From NCBI GenBank assembly GCA_017591395.1, contig WEDG01004634.1, forward strand, positions 186,001-250,000: a stretch of DNA of 64,000 nt, given 5' to 3'. This DNA is from Schistocephalus solidus. Its lineage: Eukaryota; Platyhelminthes; Cestoda; Diphyllobothriidea; Diphyllobothriidae. A model generated the notes under the pieces. That model saw only the letters and a list, made by a program, of their open reading frames with translations. It did no database searches and was not told the DNA's origin. Shown here piece by piece: positions 33,355 to 44,582 of this stretch (within the stretch, counting starts at the first letter, position 1; every line of letters starts with the position of its first letter). The translations under genes and the position numbers were made by a program.

Positions 33355-34730
33355 TCAGTTCAGCCCAGATCAGTGTATTTTAGGGAAATAGGCTTACGCA
33401 TTTGAACTCCCTATTAAATAAATAAATTGTATATTTAAGGCCCAGATAGCCCCGTCATTTCAAACTTAGTATCGCGGTATAAATAAATACAAAGTGGATA
33501 ATTGCTGCACTATGTGAGCAGCCATATTAACAGCAGAAATGAACAATATGGTAAGCATATCCGATTTAGAACGATTTGCCATTTGTAAAACAATAGTCAA
33601 CAATCTGTAACATAAACGGTGAACTAGAAAAGAAGCAGTAAAAAACTCCTACGGTTAAATCGGAGGCGGAGTTCAGCGAGCCGCCAATTTAAAAAAAATA
33701 GGAGAAAAAACTGCTTCACTAAAAAAATAATAGCTAGATGCAATGGGATAGTGCAGTGATGTTGCTGACAACGTATGAGGGTTCGGAACGCTCCTTGTCG
33801 TGTGAGAGATAATATAGCAGTCAGAGCTACTGTTTGTAACCACCAGTGGAGGTGAGAGAGGACAAACTCATCGTGGACACCAGGGTCAAAACGAAGAGGG
33901 GACAGTAGAGGTCATGAGATCATCATCGAGATGCGACCTTGCCGACTGCATAGTCCATCAATCAAAGAGGCAAAACCATCAGAACCCGCCTTGATCCTCA
34001 ACGGAACCTGGAGACCATCGTCGGGGTTGCAAAAGCGGAGGAAAGTACCAAGGTTGTCAAGACTTGACGATTCTTGTTTAAAAGGAGGGGGGCAAAAAGT
34101 GAATGCAAAGATTGACTCTGCAGAGGATGATGGACATATAATAAGAGACCAATATAAGATTGGCTCTGCACATACAAATCGCAAGAATTAGTACCAATGT
34201 AAAGAAGTTACAGTTAAGTGAATGTAAGCAGATGTACATAATACACTGCTATTTTTAATATTAAGAAGTCACATAGTCTTCTTGGTGCTGCAACATATGT
34301 ATGTCAAACCAATTTTTGAATGCCTTCACAGACTGGGACATTACAATCGCCTCAGGTATGTTGTTCCATGGTTCCACGACATGGTTGAATAAATAACATG
34401 CTTCCTCACATCCAATTTTCCTTGGAGCATATGTAGTTTGAATTGATGACCTCGTAGATTAGTCGTAGTAGCGAGGTAGAAAAAAGTCGTCACAAAGGAG
34501 GGCGCAATCCAAGCCACGTACGATAGGGAGGGTTTGTATGAAGTCACCGCGCAACTACCTATAACTTAGGATATAAAGCTTTAGGTTATTTAGGTGGATC
34601 TCATATGGCAGTATGGAAGACGAAGATTAAAGAATGATCCTGAAGGCTGCGCAAACGGTAACCTTCTCTCCCGAATGAAGTATATCGTTCAACAGGTGCT
34701 GAAACATACCGTTTGAGGTTTCAAAACGCT
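33355..34730 (-). mobile_element. LINE-A copy, internally deleted, with repeat X in its 3' UTR
   Basis: Minus strand: an ORF1 piece (QHLLNDILHSGE…VCAAFR) at 34640-34715 is joined directly to the RT C-terminus (PYEIHLNNLKLY, YR*LRGDFIQTLPIVRGLDCA, LATTTNLRGHQFKLHMLQGK) at 34340-34630. About 3 kb of the element, including endonuclease and RT core, is missing. The 3' UTR runs 34340 to 34160, is interrupted by repeat X (34160-33418), and ends at 33417-33355 with AATAGGGAGTTCAAATGCGT and CTGAACTGAAC. The comparison is with the intact 3' UTR at 17193-17500. Confidence 0.8.
33418..34160 (-). repeat. Repeat X, minus-strand copy, nested in LINE-A 3' UTR
   Basis: Reverse-complement match to 3888-4548, with the same tail (AAATTGTATATTTAAGGCCC on the plus strand, preceded by an AAAT run). 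This copy extends about 80-90 bases further on its 5' side. A 90-codon minus-strand frame (33912-34184) could be residual coding sequence; I do not recognise it. Its position within the LINE-A UTR shows that X inserted later than that LINE-A copy. Confidence 0.75.
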
Positions 34731-35620
34731 CCTCGTCGGGAAAGAAATCATGTAACGCCAGAGGCTACTTTTCTCCACCACATCACTGCAGGTGTGACAA
34801 TAATGCGTATCGGCTAGTTTTAGGGGTAACTGTCAAGGATGATAGACAGGAGAAACCATCGTGGGCATCATCAGTGCACTTAGGGTCGAACGAGAAATGA
34901 ACCATAGAGGTCGCAAAATTCATCTTCAATATGCCTGAGGTGTGACCATGATACACTCACTGCTGATTGTTGAGACCACCAACAAGGTGGCGAAATAAGA
35001 GGAACCCACTACGATCGTCAACAATCGGTTTGAAACCAGGGAGAAGTTTGAAGACTGCAAACATCATTGCCCTAAGGCGTGGCAGTTGCGACGGTTGACG
35101 AGATTGAAGCAGTTTGCAAAGGTCAAAAAGGAGAAACTGTGAGGACTGAGGGAATCAATGGGGTCTTCTTTATTTTGCACTGATGCTCGAAATCAAGAGA
35201 GGACAAAAACGGCTATGAATATCGTCTTTTAAAAAAGGTACAGGAGAAACAAAACTGATTCATGAGGGGAAATGAGGCAGCATAATATGTTGCTTCTGAG
35301 CGTAGTATGAAAGGACAATGGGAGATCCAGAGATCCAAAGGTGAAACTTGGGAATCTCAGTAATTAGATTGGAATTCCGATTATGGTTGTCAGCAAAAGA
35401 AACAATCCTTTAAACTCTGCGTGCCAATTTTACCCGATTTTGGGATGAGTATTTGACTGAGGGATGGCTGTTGGAGGCATGTTAGTTTGTTGGCAGACAA
35501 TGCATGGGAGCATAATTTAGGGACAGTCTTCTAAAGTCCTGATGGTCCTTTCTCGGGTTCATGGAGAAAGTTGCTCCGAAAGAATGAGAAAAATTAAAGA
35601 TTAATCGAATCAATGTTAAG
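34731..35620. other. No gene recognised; weak resemblance to repeat X flank
   Basis: The segment 34850-35050 loosely resembles the 5' part of repeat X (AACTCATCGTGGACACC versus AACCATCGTGGGCATC, AGAGGTC), so it may be a distant member of the same family. No coding region identified. Confidence 0.35.
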
Positions 35621-36075
35621 ATAGATGTACAGTCTTAACTTGAATGCAGATTGATTTTTTGATAACGTTATATCGATTGGATGGTTATGTCAAAGAAAGT
35701 TATACCTTGAAGCAAAGAACAGAGCGCATTTATAAGTAGGGGATATAGGAGGAGGTATAATAAGTGATGGATCGCGTAGGTTGTACGGACGACTTACGTA
35801 GGTAATAGCTGAAAGTTTGCGAATATTTGAACCGTTATTAAGACGGAAAAAGGAGACAGAAGTCAGCTTCCCATCTCCGAACACATAACACTAAGTTTAG
35901 TTAGCTGGCACCTATTCGAGTAAGTGGTAGTTGAAATGTTGGAGGTAAGAATTTCCGAATAAAATATCTTTTGATATTTTGAGTATTAGGACGCCTAAAC
36001 TCGTTCATTAAACCAAACAATGGGCAGCAATATTCAAGAATTGGAAGCAAAAACATTCGATAAATCATTAATTTA
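35621..36075 (-). pseudogene. LINE C-terminal fragment (LINE-C-like)
   Basis: Minus strand: MFLLPILEYCCPLFGLMNEF then IKRYFIRKFLPPTF and LPLTRIGAS*LNLVLCVRRW, followed in another frame by SVSFFRLNNGSNIRKLSAIT. This is the thumb/C-terminal region of a jockey/CR1-type polymerase ('ILEYC…IQRxFTRKL…L..RR'). No RT core is attached. Confidence 0.7.
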
Positions 36076-36109
36076 ATTTGAGGAACATAGGAATTATAGG
36101 AAATAAAGT

Positions 36110-37095
36110 CACCTGGGTTGCAACGCCATCATGTTTGCAGACGATGTTGAATTGTGGAGGGTCATCAGATCTGATGCCGATAGGCACACACTTCAAGAGA
36201 ATCTCAACCATCTTAGCAGCTGGTCGTCTCGTTGGCTCTTTAATTTTAACGTTGGGAAGAGTGTTGTCCCATAACTTCGTACCAGAAAGACCAGTAAGGA
36301 GGATGATTCCTACCAATAACTTCTCAGTGGGCAGCACGTTGCGATTGTTGAGGAACAGAAGCTCCTCGGTGTTATAATAAACTCCTCTTTCGTACCATCT
36401 TCACAGTGTGTTAATGCAGCTTAACGCGAACCACAATTTTTATTTGCGCTCAAACGTGAATTTGTGCAGATTGATAAGGAAATATTCCGAAAAACCTACG
36501 GAGCATTGGTTCGATCTCACTTGGAATATGCCGTCTAGGCCTGGCGTCCGTGGTTTTAGAAGGATTATCTACAGCTTGAACGAGTACAGGCGAGGGCTAC
36601 GAAGATGGTCAATAATCTTAGTCCTCTGCCTTACGAAACCAGACCAGTTGAACTTGATTTTTTTCCTCTCAATTACAGGCAACTACTCGCTAACCTCATG
36701 CAAACCAGACAGATTATCAGAGGCTGCAAATGTGCGATATAATTTGCTGACTTCTTCGAATTGGCTGAGACGGAACATCTGAAGGGGTCATCCATTTAAA
36801 CTGCAGAGGAAATTGTTCCATACGGACGTCCGATGGAACGCCTTTTTGCAGAGGGTTGTCGGTGCATGTAACAGACTCCCTGATGAGGTGGTCCTTTCAG
36901 AAATTGTTGGCACATCTAAATTCAAACTGGATACTCCTTTGCTGAGAAACTATTGTAAATATAATGAAGCGTGTGTCAGTAGTGGCAGCTTGTGCCTGGC
37001 CCACACCTATCGATGACCTTACGTTTTCATTTGTCAGAGTTATTGCTGTAAAAGTTTATTCTTTTGTCATTTTGAATGTGAATAGGGAGCAGAAG
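36110..37095 (+). pseudogene. LINE-A-like RT palm end and C-terminus
   Basis: Plus strand: AIMFADDVELWRVIRSDADR (FADD box intact) at about 36125, WSSRWLFNFNVGKSV, then through several frames YGALVRSHLEYAV*AWRPWF, LPYETRPVELDFFPLNYRQL, and FLQRVVGACNRLPDEVVLSE near the end. The 3' UTR at 37040-37095 has ATAGGGAGCAGAAGGGCGAA, related to the LINE-A tail word. It is 5'-truncated just before the FADD box and diverged from the other LINE-A copies, so it may be a sister family. Confidence 0.8.
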
Positions 37096-37104
37096 GGCGA
37101 AAGC

Positions 37105-37500
37105 CTAAAAAAATGCGCTTAACAAAGTCATCCGTATTTCGGCCCCCGGGGCAGAGTAAATATGACTCCTTATTGAAAATGTAAATAATTGACGGGTACT
37201 AACCAGTTCCCTGCGGAAATTTGTATCCAGCAGCCGTTCATGTAAGTGTCTGAAAGCAGCATGGCTGGCAATTGGCTGTGCGACTGGATTTCCGGGGATC
37301 TCAATACCCTTCTGAATGGGAGCTGTACTTGTTGTCGGTTGAGTAAGCTCCACCGTTCGCAGTTTTGTTAAAATTCGATGTTGTGTGGCCTGCACTTGTA
37401 GCAGCCGTTTCGCAAGTATATTAAGACGTCGAAATACTTCTGTTTGAAATTCTGATTCCGAATGTGGTTCAGATGCGTCTAGGACAACGAATACTCATAA
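37105..37500 (-). pseudogene. DUF4806-like partner protein, copy 2
   Basis: Minus strand: VVLDASEPHSESEFQTEVF then RRLNILAKRLLQVQATQHRI (coiled part), a Thr/Pro linker, and FRHLHERLLDTNFRRELVST-RQL, matching the DUF4806 pattern (F..L...L.D..FR..LV). It aligns with 39117-39480 in the same order. It follows the broken transposase copy at 37.6-38.2 kb on the same strand, as in the set at 0.5-3.5 kb. DUF4806 function is unknown to me; being second ORF of a DNA transposon is an inference from context. Confidence 0.6.
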
Positions 37501-37618
37501 GATAACAATCTTACCTGCTTGCTGAGGATGCCTACAAGAAGGCAGAGTTTCCCCTGATGTCTCAGATACGGAATTTTATTGTTCTCTCCTTTTCATACTT
37601 ATATGTGCAACAGGCTAC

Positions 37619-38234
37619 CTACCAGTTTATTTCATCCACAGTTTGCTTACAAAAAGCTAGAACATCATTTGGCTTACCTTTTCCACAGTAAATAGCAACT
37701 GGGAATACAGCACTAATGAAAGGACGGATAACCATTGCTAAAATAGGCCAAAATCCTAGCTTGGTCTTCCGAAAAACGGGTAACTCATCGATAGCTAAAT
37801 TAACTACAATCTCATTCTCACCTTCGGGAATTCTTCTTGTCTCCAGGAGTCGCTTAATTTTACTCCCCAATCCTAGGGGAAAATATTCCCCAGTACCCAT
37901 TTTACTACCTCGAAAGCTGTAAGATGCCCTCAGCAGTGTTCGGGGGTCTGTGGGCATGTCTGGGACAAGCGATTTAAAAATTTATAGAACATTACGTAGG
38001 TGGCTATGGGCAATGTTTGATTCAAAAGCCCATTTCCTTACCCTATCCTGAATCGACGTATGCGAGGGGATACCACTCTCTGTGCTGCTTTCTTCCTCAT
38101 CGGATGATGAATTACTACATCTGTAGTAATCTGCGCTTTAATCTATAACTATTTAGTTCCTCATTAACTTCGCGGTATATTTCCGCGACATCGCGGTAAA
38201 CATGCGTTCTAATGGTCCTTTTACTGGGCTGCAT
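37619..38234 (-). pseudogene. CACTA/EnSpm-like transposase, N-terminal third, copy 2
   Basis: Minus strand: MQPSKRTIRTHVYRDVAEIY then REVNEELNSYRL (start chosen at the Met at 38234), an acidic Ser region (SSSDEEESSTES), RVRKWAFESNIAHSHLRNVL, and then MPTDPRTLLRASYSFR…VVNLAIDELPVFRKTKLGFW…VAIYCGKGKPNDVLAFCKQ. It aligns with residues 1-250 of the gene at 1515-3527, including the first catalytic-type Asp. Stops at about 38125 and 37980 and the missing C-terminal two thirds show that it is dead. A frame end at 37619 may be a former splice site (GTAGGTAGCC on the minus strand). Confidence 0.75.
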
Positions 38235-39095
38235 ATACATTTTAGATGTTTAATAAACAAACAAATTGATATAGTAAACAGTTAAGCAGTGTAAATGAGA
38301 AATAGGGTTCGACAGAAGAGCAGGCTGAATTACGGTCAACCACGTGCGTACGCAAGCCACGACAAATAAAAGTGTGATGGCCGCTTCCCGCGCAAACTCT
38401 AGACACACTATCATTCCAACCAATCACAGCATGGAGTCTTAATATAGACTAACCAATGAGCAGAGGCTATGTCCTATCTCGGAATGTCGAGATTTACATA
38501 TATCAGGGCTATATCGGCATGCTATTAGGGATATAACCCGTCCCCGATTTATGTAACGAAAATATTGACGCACATTTCATAGGTAATAATAAAAATGTGT
38601 ATTATAAAACGTTCGTAATAATCTAGGTACAAAAATAGGTTACAGTTCTTGTTATGTGCACAATTGGGTTGCTGGGATATTTACATTCAGAGGGTAGGTG
38701 GTTTATCCTCGCGGAGAACAGGACTGGAACTTTTAAATGCAGGTTGGTCATCTATAAGTAGATAGTATGTCAAACCCTAAATAAATAAACCAACCATTAA
38801 AAGGGATTTCCAAGGGGTCTATGGACCCTCGTGCTGACGGCGTCGAGCGAGCGTTTAATGCGCCTTATAAAAGACGCTTCCAGCTTATATAAGTTAATTT
38901 GACCACCACCACACCTTCTTACGTACAGGTCTACATAGTTGGTAATTAAAGAAAGATGTTATAACCCACCTGTAAGGACTCCATGGACCTTTGATCCGGA
39001 TAAGGCCTCTTTGCCTTTTCGTCCTTTAAAGTTAAGTGCCATGGCAACGGAATAGTTGAAAATTGCATAAAAATTGCGTTTAACGAAGTCGTCCG
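38235..39095. other. Spacer between transposase set 2 and the next DUF4806-like copy
   Basis: No coding domain recognised. Positions 39065-39175 are a direct near-copy of 37107-37210 (AATTGCGTTTAACGAAGTCGTCCG versus AATGCGCTTAACAAAGTCATCCG), so a duplication unit reaches into this spacer. Confidence 0.45.
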
Positions 39096-39099
39096 TATT

Positions 39100-39533
39100 T
39101 CGACCACCAAGGCAGACTAAGTAGGACTCCTAATTAAAAGTGTAAATAATTGACGGCTACTAACCAATTCTTCGCGGAAAGTGGGGTCTTGCAGCCGGGT
39201 GTTAAATGTTCGGAACTCAGCGCGGCTCGTAATTGGCTGCACGACTGAATTTGAAGGCATTTCAAAGCATTGCTGACTTTGAGCTGCATTTGCCGAGGGT
39301 TGACTCATATCCAGCGATCACAGCCGGGATAGTATACACCTTTGTGTACCCAACAAATACACCTGCCTCTTGGCAATAATTTTTAGTCGTCGAAATATTT
39401 CCGCCTGAAATTCTGCCTGTGAATAGTGCTGTGAGGGGCCTAGGACAATGAAATCACTCATAAAATATAAGTCTCCCTTCTCGTTCCACGAGAGCTTCCG
39501 GGAAGAGTATACGTTCAAGCACTGCACTGCCAT
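39100..39533 (-). pseudogene. DUF4806-like partner protein, copy 3
   Basis: Minus strand: FIVLGPSQHYSQAEFQAEIF then RRLKIIAKRQVYLLGTQRCI, a stop-interrupted linker, and VVQPITSRAEFRTFNTRLQD-PTFREELVSSRQLF. It is paralogous to the copy at 37105-37500 (about 60 % of residues shared over the last 35). The surrounding non-coding bases are also shared, so the two arose by duplication of a DNA segment of at least 450 bp. Confidence 0.6.
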
Positions 39534-39559
39534 TTAAAACAGCACTGTTGACGCGGTCA

Positions 39560-40400
39560 AGCTGAAGTTCAGGTTCCGTAGTGAATACCAAGGCAAAGAA
39601 CCGACCCAAGTACTCGGGTTTCTCATCATTTTCACCGATTTTTACATCATTCCCATCCGTAAGTACTGCGACTTGTTTCTTGTTGGAAATCGACTATTGA
39701 TATAGTGGAATAAAATTTTGAGCTTATTTTTAACCTGCTAGATACTTCTGGATGCATAAATCTTCCTTGCCTGACGGACCAATTTTCTAACAGCTTTTCG
39801 TTAGCGACGAAATTTCTCGAGATGTTCTGCTGACTCTGTTTCCCTAAATACCTTCCATTTTTTTATTTTTCTCATTTAACTACAAATTAAGTTCTTTTAT
39901 TAACCAGGCGAAGCGACTTGTCTTTTTTGAACCTTCACTGGACAATAGAGCTCAATCCGAAGTGAAACTGTCTTAAGCGATCGCCAGTCACCCTTCGGAC
40001 TCCCTTTGAGCAAACAATCGTATTTCACGGACATCAGTACTTTCTTCTTCACGTTACAATTAGTCTTCCATATATTTCACTTGCCTTCATTCTCTTCTGG
40101 TGTTGAGAATATAGTGAGTAATCCCACAGCAGCGTCGTATGGTCACTTTTACTGAGAAGTGCAATGTAATACACATCATAAATGTTAGAGAAGTCCTTCG
40201 TAAATACTTTAACCAGGCAATTGGTTCTCTGGTTCTCTCTAAATCTCCTTGGTAAGTTAACCTTCTGTACCAGAGGCTGATCGAGGGTGAAATCCATTAA
40301 CTTATGGCTGAAGGAAGTTGGCGCACCGTCAACTGTCAGATTTACCCAGTCTACTGTAGGTGCAGTGAAATCTCCAGCAGTACGCACCTCCTGGTGCTTC
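39560..40400 (-). pseudogene. LINE endonuclease end and linker (LINE-A-like)
   Basis: Minus strand: AGDFTAPTVDWVNLTVDG (GDFN block, changed to GDFT), VFTKDFSNIYDVYYIALLSKSDHTTLLWDYSL (the SDH block), then in broken frames GDWRSLKTVSLRIELYCPV and a Lys-rich linker. It is the region between endonuclease and RT. RT is absent on its 3' side and the endonuclease start on its 5' side. Confidence 0.7.
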
Positions 40401-40539
40401 CTTGACTAAATGAAGGAGTGACTCCTCAGCTGCACTCGGAAAGTTGAGTGGTCTGTTGATCGTCAAGAATTTTAGATTTTGTAAACATATTTTTTAACTT
40501 AATCCGGAGAAATTCATATTCAAGGAAAAGGGCATGCAC

Positions 40540-41265
40540 TCGTTCTATGGATCCGGTATTCTGCACCAGCTACAGGTGTGTTGGCGAACGGTTGCTCCTT
40601 GTCGACTGAGGAATAAGCCGATACCGATCTGCAAAGCAAGCGATACTGCCCACCATATGAAGCCTGGCAAAAGATTCAGAGTCTGCGAATGCCACCAGAA
40701 CGGAAGAGAGATTTCACTGAGTCAGCACCAAAAATTAGTGAGAGGTGTCTTCAATGTAGAGAACTATTGACAGCTCTCGTAAACAAAGGATAGGTATGTT
40801 GAATTTTGATACATCTGGGTAGCTTATTCCAGAGAGCTATAGCGTTTACTGAAAAACGGACAGTATCTAACTGTGCGTGCTAGAGGAAAAAATAAAAAGA
40901 CACCTCGATGACTGGTGTGCCGAGAGTGGTCGAGCTGACTCAGAGTAGTAAGGGGGTTAAAGGTACAACTGTTTAAAAGATTTAACTATAAAAATAGTCC
41001 CTTCTGTAATCTGCGAAGCATCAATGGGTCGAAGCTAGTAAGCTCACAGCGTTTTCGGTATTACAGGTTTCAGTGTTTTGAAGAAAAAACTCTTTTTGTT
41101 TAGAAGTGCTGAACTAATTCTTTCTTGTCCCATTCCTAGCATGCAGAAGGCTAAATAGCAACGAGCAGTATTCCAGATTAGGTCTTACATTTTATAAGGG
41201 CTTGTTCTAATATTGACGTTTATGAAATTGCTGACGATAAACCCAGTAGTTTGGCGTGCTTTCAA
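40540..41265 (-). pseudogene. LINE-B C-terminal fragment
   Basis: Minus strand, broken frames: IWNTARCYLAFCMLGMGQER near 41150 (thumb), PIDASQITEGTIFIVKSFKQ, HTSHRGVFLFFPLARTVRYC, and ADSESFARLHMVGSIA with a C-terminal NRSPTHL word. The last part matches SDGVHGL / ADSLEALF and SSRSPAYLLLEQ of the LINE-B at 18896-20538. The copy is 5'-truncated and strongly decayed. Confidence 0.65.
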
Positions 41266-41270
41266 GAGAA

Positions 41271-41712
41271 TCAGGACACAGTGCTCTGACAGGTTAGGAC
41301 CAAACGGATAGTAGTACAGGTAAGATTTGGGTCGTTGTATGTGGTCTCAGCGGTTGTGGGAGTAGCGAAAGTGATGTAGGTGGTCGTCACTGCTGTGACC
41401 GGCCAAGGGGTTGCGGCAGGGAGGATATTGCTGGTGGTCGAAGACAGTGGGGCATCGGAAGTTTGACCACTGATCGCCTCTGTGAGTTTTGAGGCAAGGA
41501 TGACGGTATAGATGTTTGTGGGTGTAGAAGTTGATGTGGTCGGAGTCTTGTTGCATTGCATCTGTGTGGGTTTGAGGCGCTTGGGAATTGTGAGCTGCTC
41601 TTTTGGCCTTTGGAGCGGCGACCCGGTTCGCTTCGTAGATTGTTGTATCAGTCTTCAGTGCTCTTTTCCAAAGATATATATGATGAGATGAAATTATTTG
41701 GGAGAATCGCAA
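41271..41712 (-). pseudogene. RTE-like LINE polymerase C-terminus
   Basis: Minus strand: LWKRALKTDTTIYEANRVAA then PKAKRAAHNSQAPQTHTDAM. This is the ending of the RTE-like polymerase common in pseudophyllidean tapeworms, where 'WRR.VKTG..IYE.NR..AAKA.R.ARKSQ' precedes a Pro/Thr/Ser-rich tail and zinc fingers (family knowledge from memory). After a frameshift the Thr/Pro/Ser-rich tail follows (41271-41561, TPTTSTSTPTNIYTVILAS). The zinc fingers themselves are not visible here, but a related tail with fingers lies at 52.2-52.9 kb. Confidence 0.7.
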
Positions 41713-41989
41713 TTTTCATGCGTGCATTTTCGAGATTGGTACCCCAGCTCGTCGTCAGACTATGGCATGTGTACAGAAACAATTAATAAGTAACCGTGTT
41801 TAACAACGGATTATACGGTTGGGCGAAATATGGACAAATATGCGTTAAGTCAATTTGTCATCGTGTTGCGATTGACTCTGCGCGTTTGAATTTCTGCTTA
41901 ACGATTTTGTAGGTGACATCCAAATTGATATGCCGGTTGATGCATGGATCATCTGAGTGCATCGCCTCTAGAAATTAGAGGCCTTTTCT

Positions 41990-42920
41990 GGTTGGGCAGG
42001 TAGAGGGCATACATGGACAGCTCAAACACACTTTTGAGAACTGAGGGGAGGTTCATGCGTGGCCGATTGTTTTCGGCATAGTTCAGGAGGAATCAGTGTT
42101 ATCAATTCAGCATGCCAAGAAAAACTTGCAATTGACGCTTGTAAATGGTATAGGGAAATTCATGGATAGTCGGGATTTACGAAGGAGGAGGGTAAATGCC
42201 AACGGCGTTGACCAGGTATCTGCGAAACTGGAGAGAGAGAGGGAACACTTTAGATACACTTGGACCGGTTTTGAACAATGCCGAATTGCTTAAGGTGGTC
42301 AAAAACTGTTGCAGGATGTTCCATGAACGTTTTTGGCAACGGTCGTCAATGTTTGCGTAAACGAATGGTAGACCGTGAAGCACTCTATCTGCAAACCCCT
42401 GGAAGGTCTGGGAGGCATTGCCGATTCGCAGTGGCATACACAGTAGCTCAAGCAGGTCAAAGAGTGCACTGACGTTTGCCTTCAAAACATCTCCGCGGTG
42501 ATGGAGATTTGATTAAAGGTCCAGGTATGACAGACTTTCTGACTCGGGCACCGACAAAATCTTGAAGATTCAGGACTGGGTAGCGTTTCATGATGGTCAA
42601 GCTCAAAGCCCGATAGTCACCGCAGAGACACTGGTAACCAGTGGTGGACTTGGGAACCGTGTGAAGGGGCAAGGTCCAAAGAAATTTGATGGACATGTGT
42701 TAACCCCTAATTTGTGCTGGAATTCATCCTTCGTGGCAACAAGCCATGCAAGCGTAAGATGGCTGGGCCGAAAAAAGAGCGGGGTTGGGGGTTGGACATA
42801 ATGAGTTACATTGTTTGTGTCTGGTTGTAGGCAGGACGTTAACTGAGTGCGGCAGGTAGCACAATAGTGATATCCTTCAAGACATTGCAGGGCCTATGGC
42901 ATAGGAGAAATGTCATACGC
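41990..42920 (-). pseudogene. Gypsy-A reverse transcriptase
   Basis: Minus strand: VTHYVQPPTPLFFRPSHLTL and AWLVATKDEFQHKLG (N-terminal block) near 42760, TVPKSTTGYQCLCGDYRAL and YPVLNLQDFVGARVRKSV, then FDLLELLCMPLRIGNASQTF, LPFVYANIDDRCQKR (the YIDD box reads NIDD), FPLSLQFRRYLVNAVGIYPP and the connection YKRQLQVFLGMLN near 42120. RNase H and integrase are not found beyond 41990. Frameshifts separate the blocks. Confidence 0.85.
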
Positions 42921-43037
42921 TGAAGGGTGGCCAGTCAGCATAAATAAGGTGTGAACGCGCGTCCGCGACTTTGGGCTTTCGCTTATCACGTACATGTGGT
43001 ATGATGCCTAAATTGTGTGTGTGCAGCATACATTGCA
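42921..43037 (-). repeat. Gypsy-B 3' LTR
   Basis: Plus strand runs from TGAAGGGTGGCC to CATTGCA and aligns with 50276-50397 (TGAAGAGTATCC to AGAAGGCA). Shared inner words are ATCCGCGA / GTCCGCGA, CGCTTGTCACG / CGCTTATCACG and GCAGCATACAT. The TG…CA ends and the position beside a pyrimidine run support an LTR. Identity is only about 65 %. Confidence 0.7.
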
Positions 43038-43050
43038 TTCCTCCACCCCA
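43038..43050 (-). other. Polypurine tract of Gypsy-B
   Basis: Minus strand reads TGGGGTGGAGGAA immediately upstream of the 3' LTR, the place where plus-strand cDNA priming occurs in LTR elements. Confidence 0.65.
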
Positions 43051-43159
43051 AAGCGGTGCCTTCAGCATTAAGTTATTGCTGGTCTGAGTAGTAGGAGGAT
43101 AGATGAGATACACCGTGGCTAACGGCGTAGTATTATGTGTAGGCATTAGAGGTTTTGTC

Positions 43160-44580
43160 ATTGGGACGCCTCAATCAACACAATAGGTTGATGTCAGTTC
43201 GTACTTCGCAAATTATCAACCTTCTGCATTGGTACGGCGGTGGACTTGGTACAGATGACGGCGCAGAGTTCTCCTCTCTAATGCTTCTTCTAATATTGGC
43301 CCCCCATTTCTTCGAATTACCACAAAATAGCAGTTATCTTCGTGTTCTAATTGAGTATAGAGCTGTTTACTAGGCGCGAAGGTGCGAGGTCGGGTGTGCA
43401 CGTGATATCGCGCCTTCACATTCATCTGTTTTGCAGTGCCTTTATCCTGTGTGGAAAAATTAAGCAGATTAATTCATGTGCGCAAATAGTTGCGCAGTGC
43501 TGCCGTTTGAGCAGCAAGTGCGCAGGCGATAAACTGGTTGATTCATTTGGTGGTAGGTGGTAGCTAAACCAAAAAGCGTGACAGCTTCCTGGGTAAGTCC
43601 GCTTGCACTTTTTGCATACCCGTTTTCATTGCCTGAACCGCTCACTCTGCGAGGCCATTTGAAGCTGCAGGGTATGAAATGGTACTCAAACGACTCATTC
43701 CGCTTTTCTTCATAAATTCTTTAAATTCTGCACTAGTGAAGACCTAAAAATTGCGTTAAGAGACTATTTCGCGGATTTAAAGGGTGAAAAAAGAGGCCGT
43801 AAAATTTTGACAACAGTCATCGAAGGACAAGACTTTCCCATAGGAGTCACCCCACTTCATTTATTGTGGATGGCAACCATAATGACATCCATTTGACCCT
43901 GGGATGGTCAAAAATAATCTTTGCATATCCTCTTTCGCAGTGATTCTGCTGAGGCCCACAGTATCAAGGGCACCTGTGGTAAAGTATTTTTTTAGAAGCG
44001 AACAGGCCGGTTCAAGGAAGCCATTTAGAGGAAGAAGATGTGGTCGCTTGACCAAGAAGTTTATTTGCCTGATGTTTCGGATTATCACTCGAGCTAATCA
44101 GCAGAGACAGTCACAGAAAATGGTAATAGAGAACCAGGTGCGTACCTTGTGCCTCCATTATCCTTTTCAGTGACTGTCTCCGATGATGGATTTGAGTGAG
44201 AATCCGAAACGCCAGGTCAATAAACCTCTTATTCCAGCGATCACATACTATTCTTCTAAAGTCCTCTGTGCTATTTACACACGGGACAGGCTTTTACGAC
44301 TGCTTCGACATCTGCGACGATTCCCGGGCCATCAAACATAACTGCAGACGACAGCTTGCATTATAACCGTACCAGGATTAGCATTATGCAAACATCTAAG
44401 GATAACTTGACGGCCTTTCAGTGGTACAATTACTTGCTTGCTCCGTGGTATGCACCCATCTTGTAAACTAAGTTCGATCTGATGACAGTAGAATGGCTGA
44501 AATTCAGGCGATACAGCGGATGGCCAGCTAAATTTCAGTGATATTTTAACTCGAGTTACAAGGGAGTCTATTGATGTCCA
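43160..44580 (-). pseudogene. Gypsy-B integrase
   Basis: Minus strand: SPEFQPFYCHQIELSLQDGC and VIVPLKGRQVILRCLHNANP (linker into the zinc domain, H…H), ADVEAVVKACPVC (C-x2-C), core with QGQMDVIMVAIHN near 43880, PMGKSCPSMTVVKILRPLF, SYPAASNGLAERAVQAMK-like words near 43660 with the catalytic Glu in some frames, STSLSPAHLLLKRQ, and the C-terminal domain RYHVHTRPRTFAPSKQ…ERRTLRRHLYQVHRR. All are broken by frameshifts and stops. The 5' end meets the LINE-A tail at about 44583, and RNase H lies on the other side of that LINE. Confidence 0.85.
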
Positions 44581-44582
44581 CC

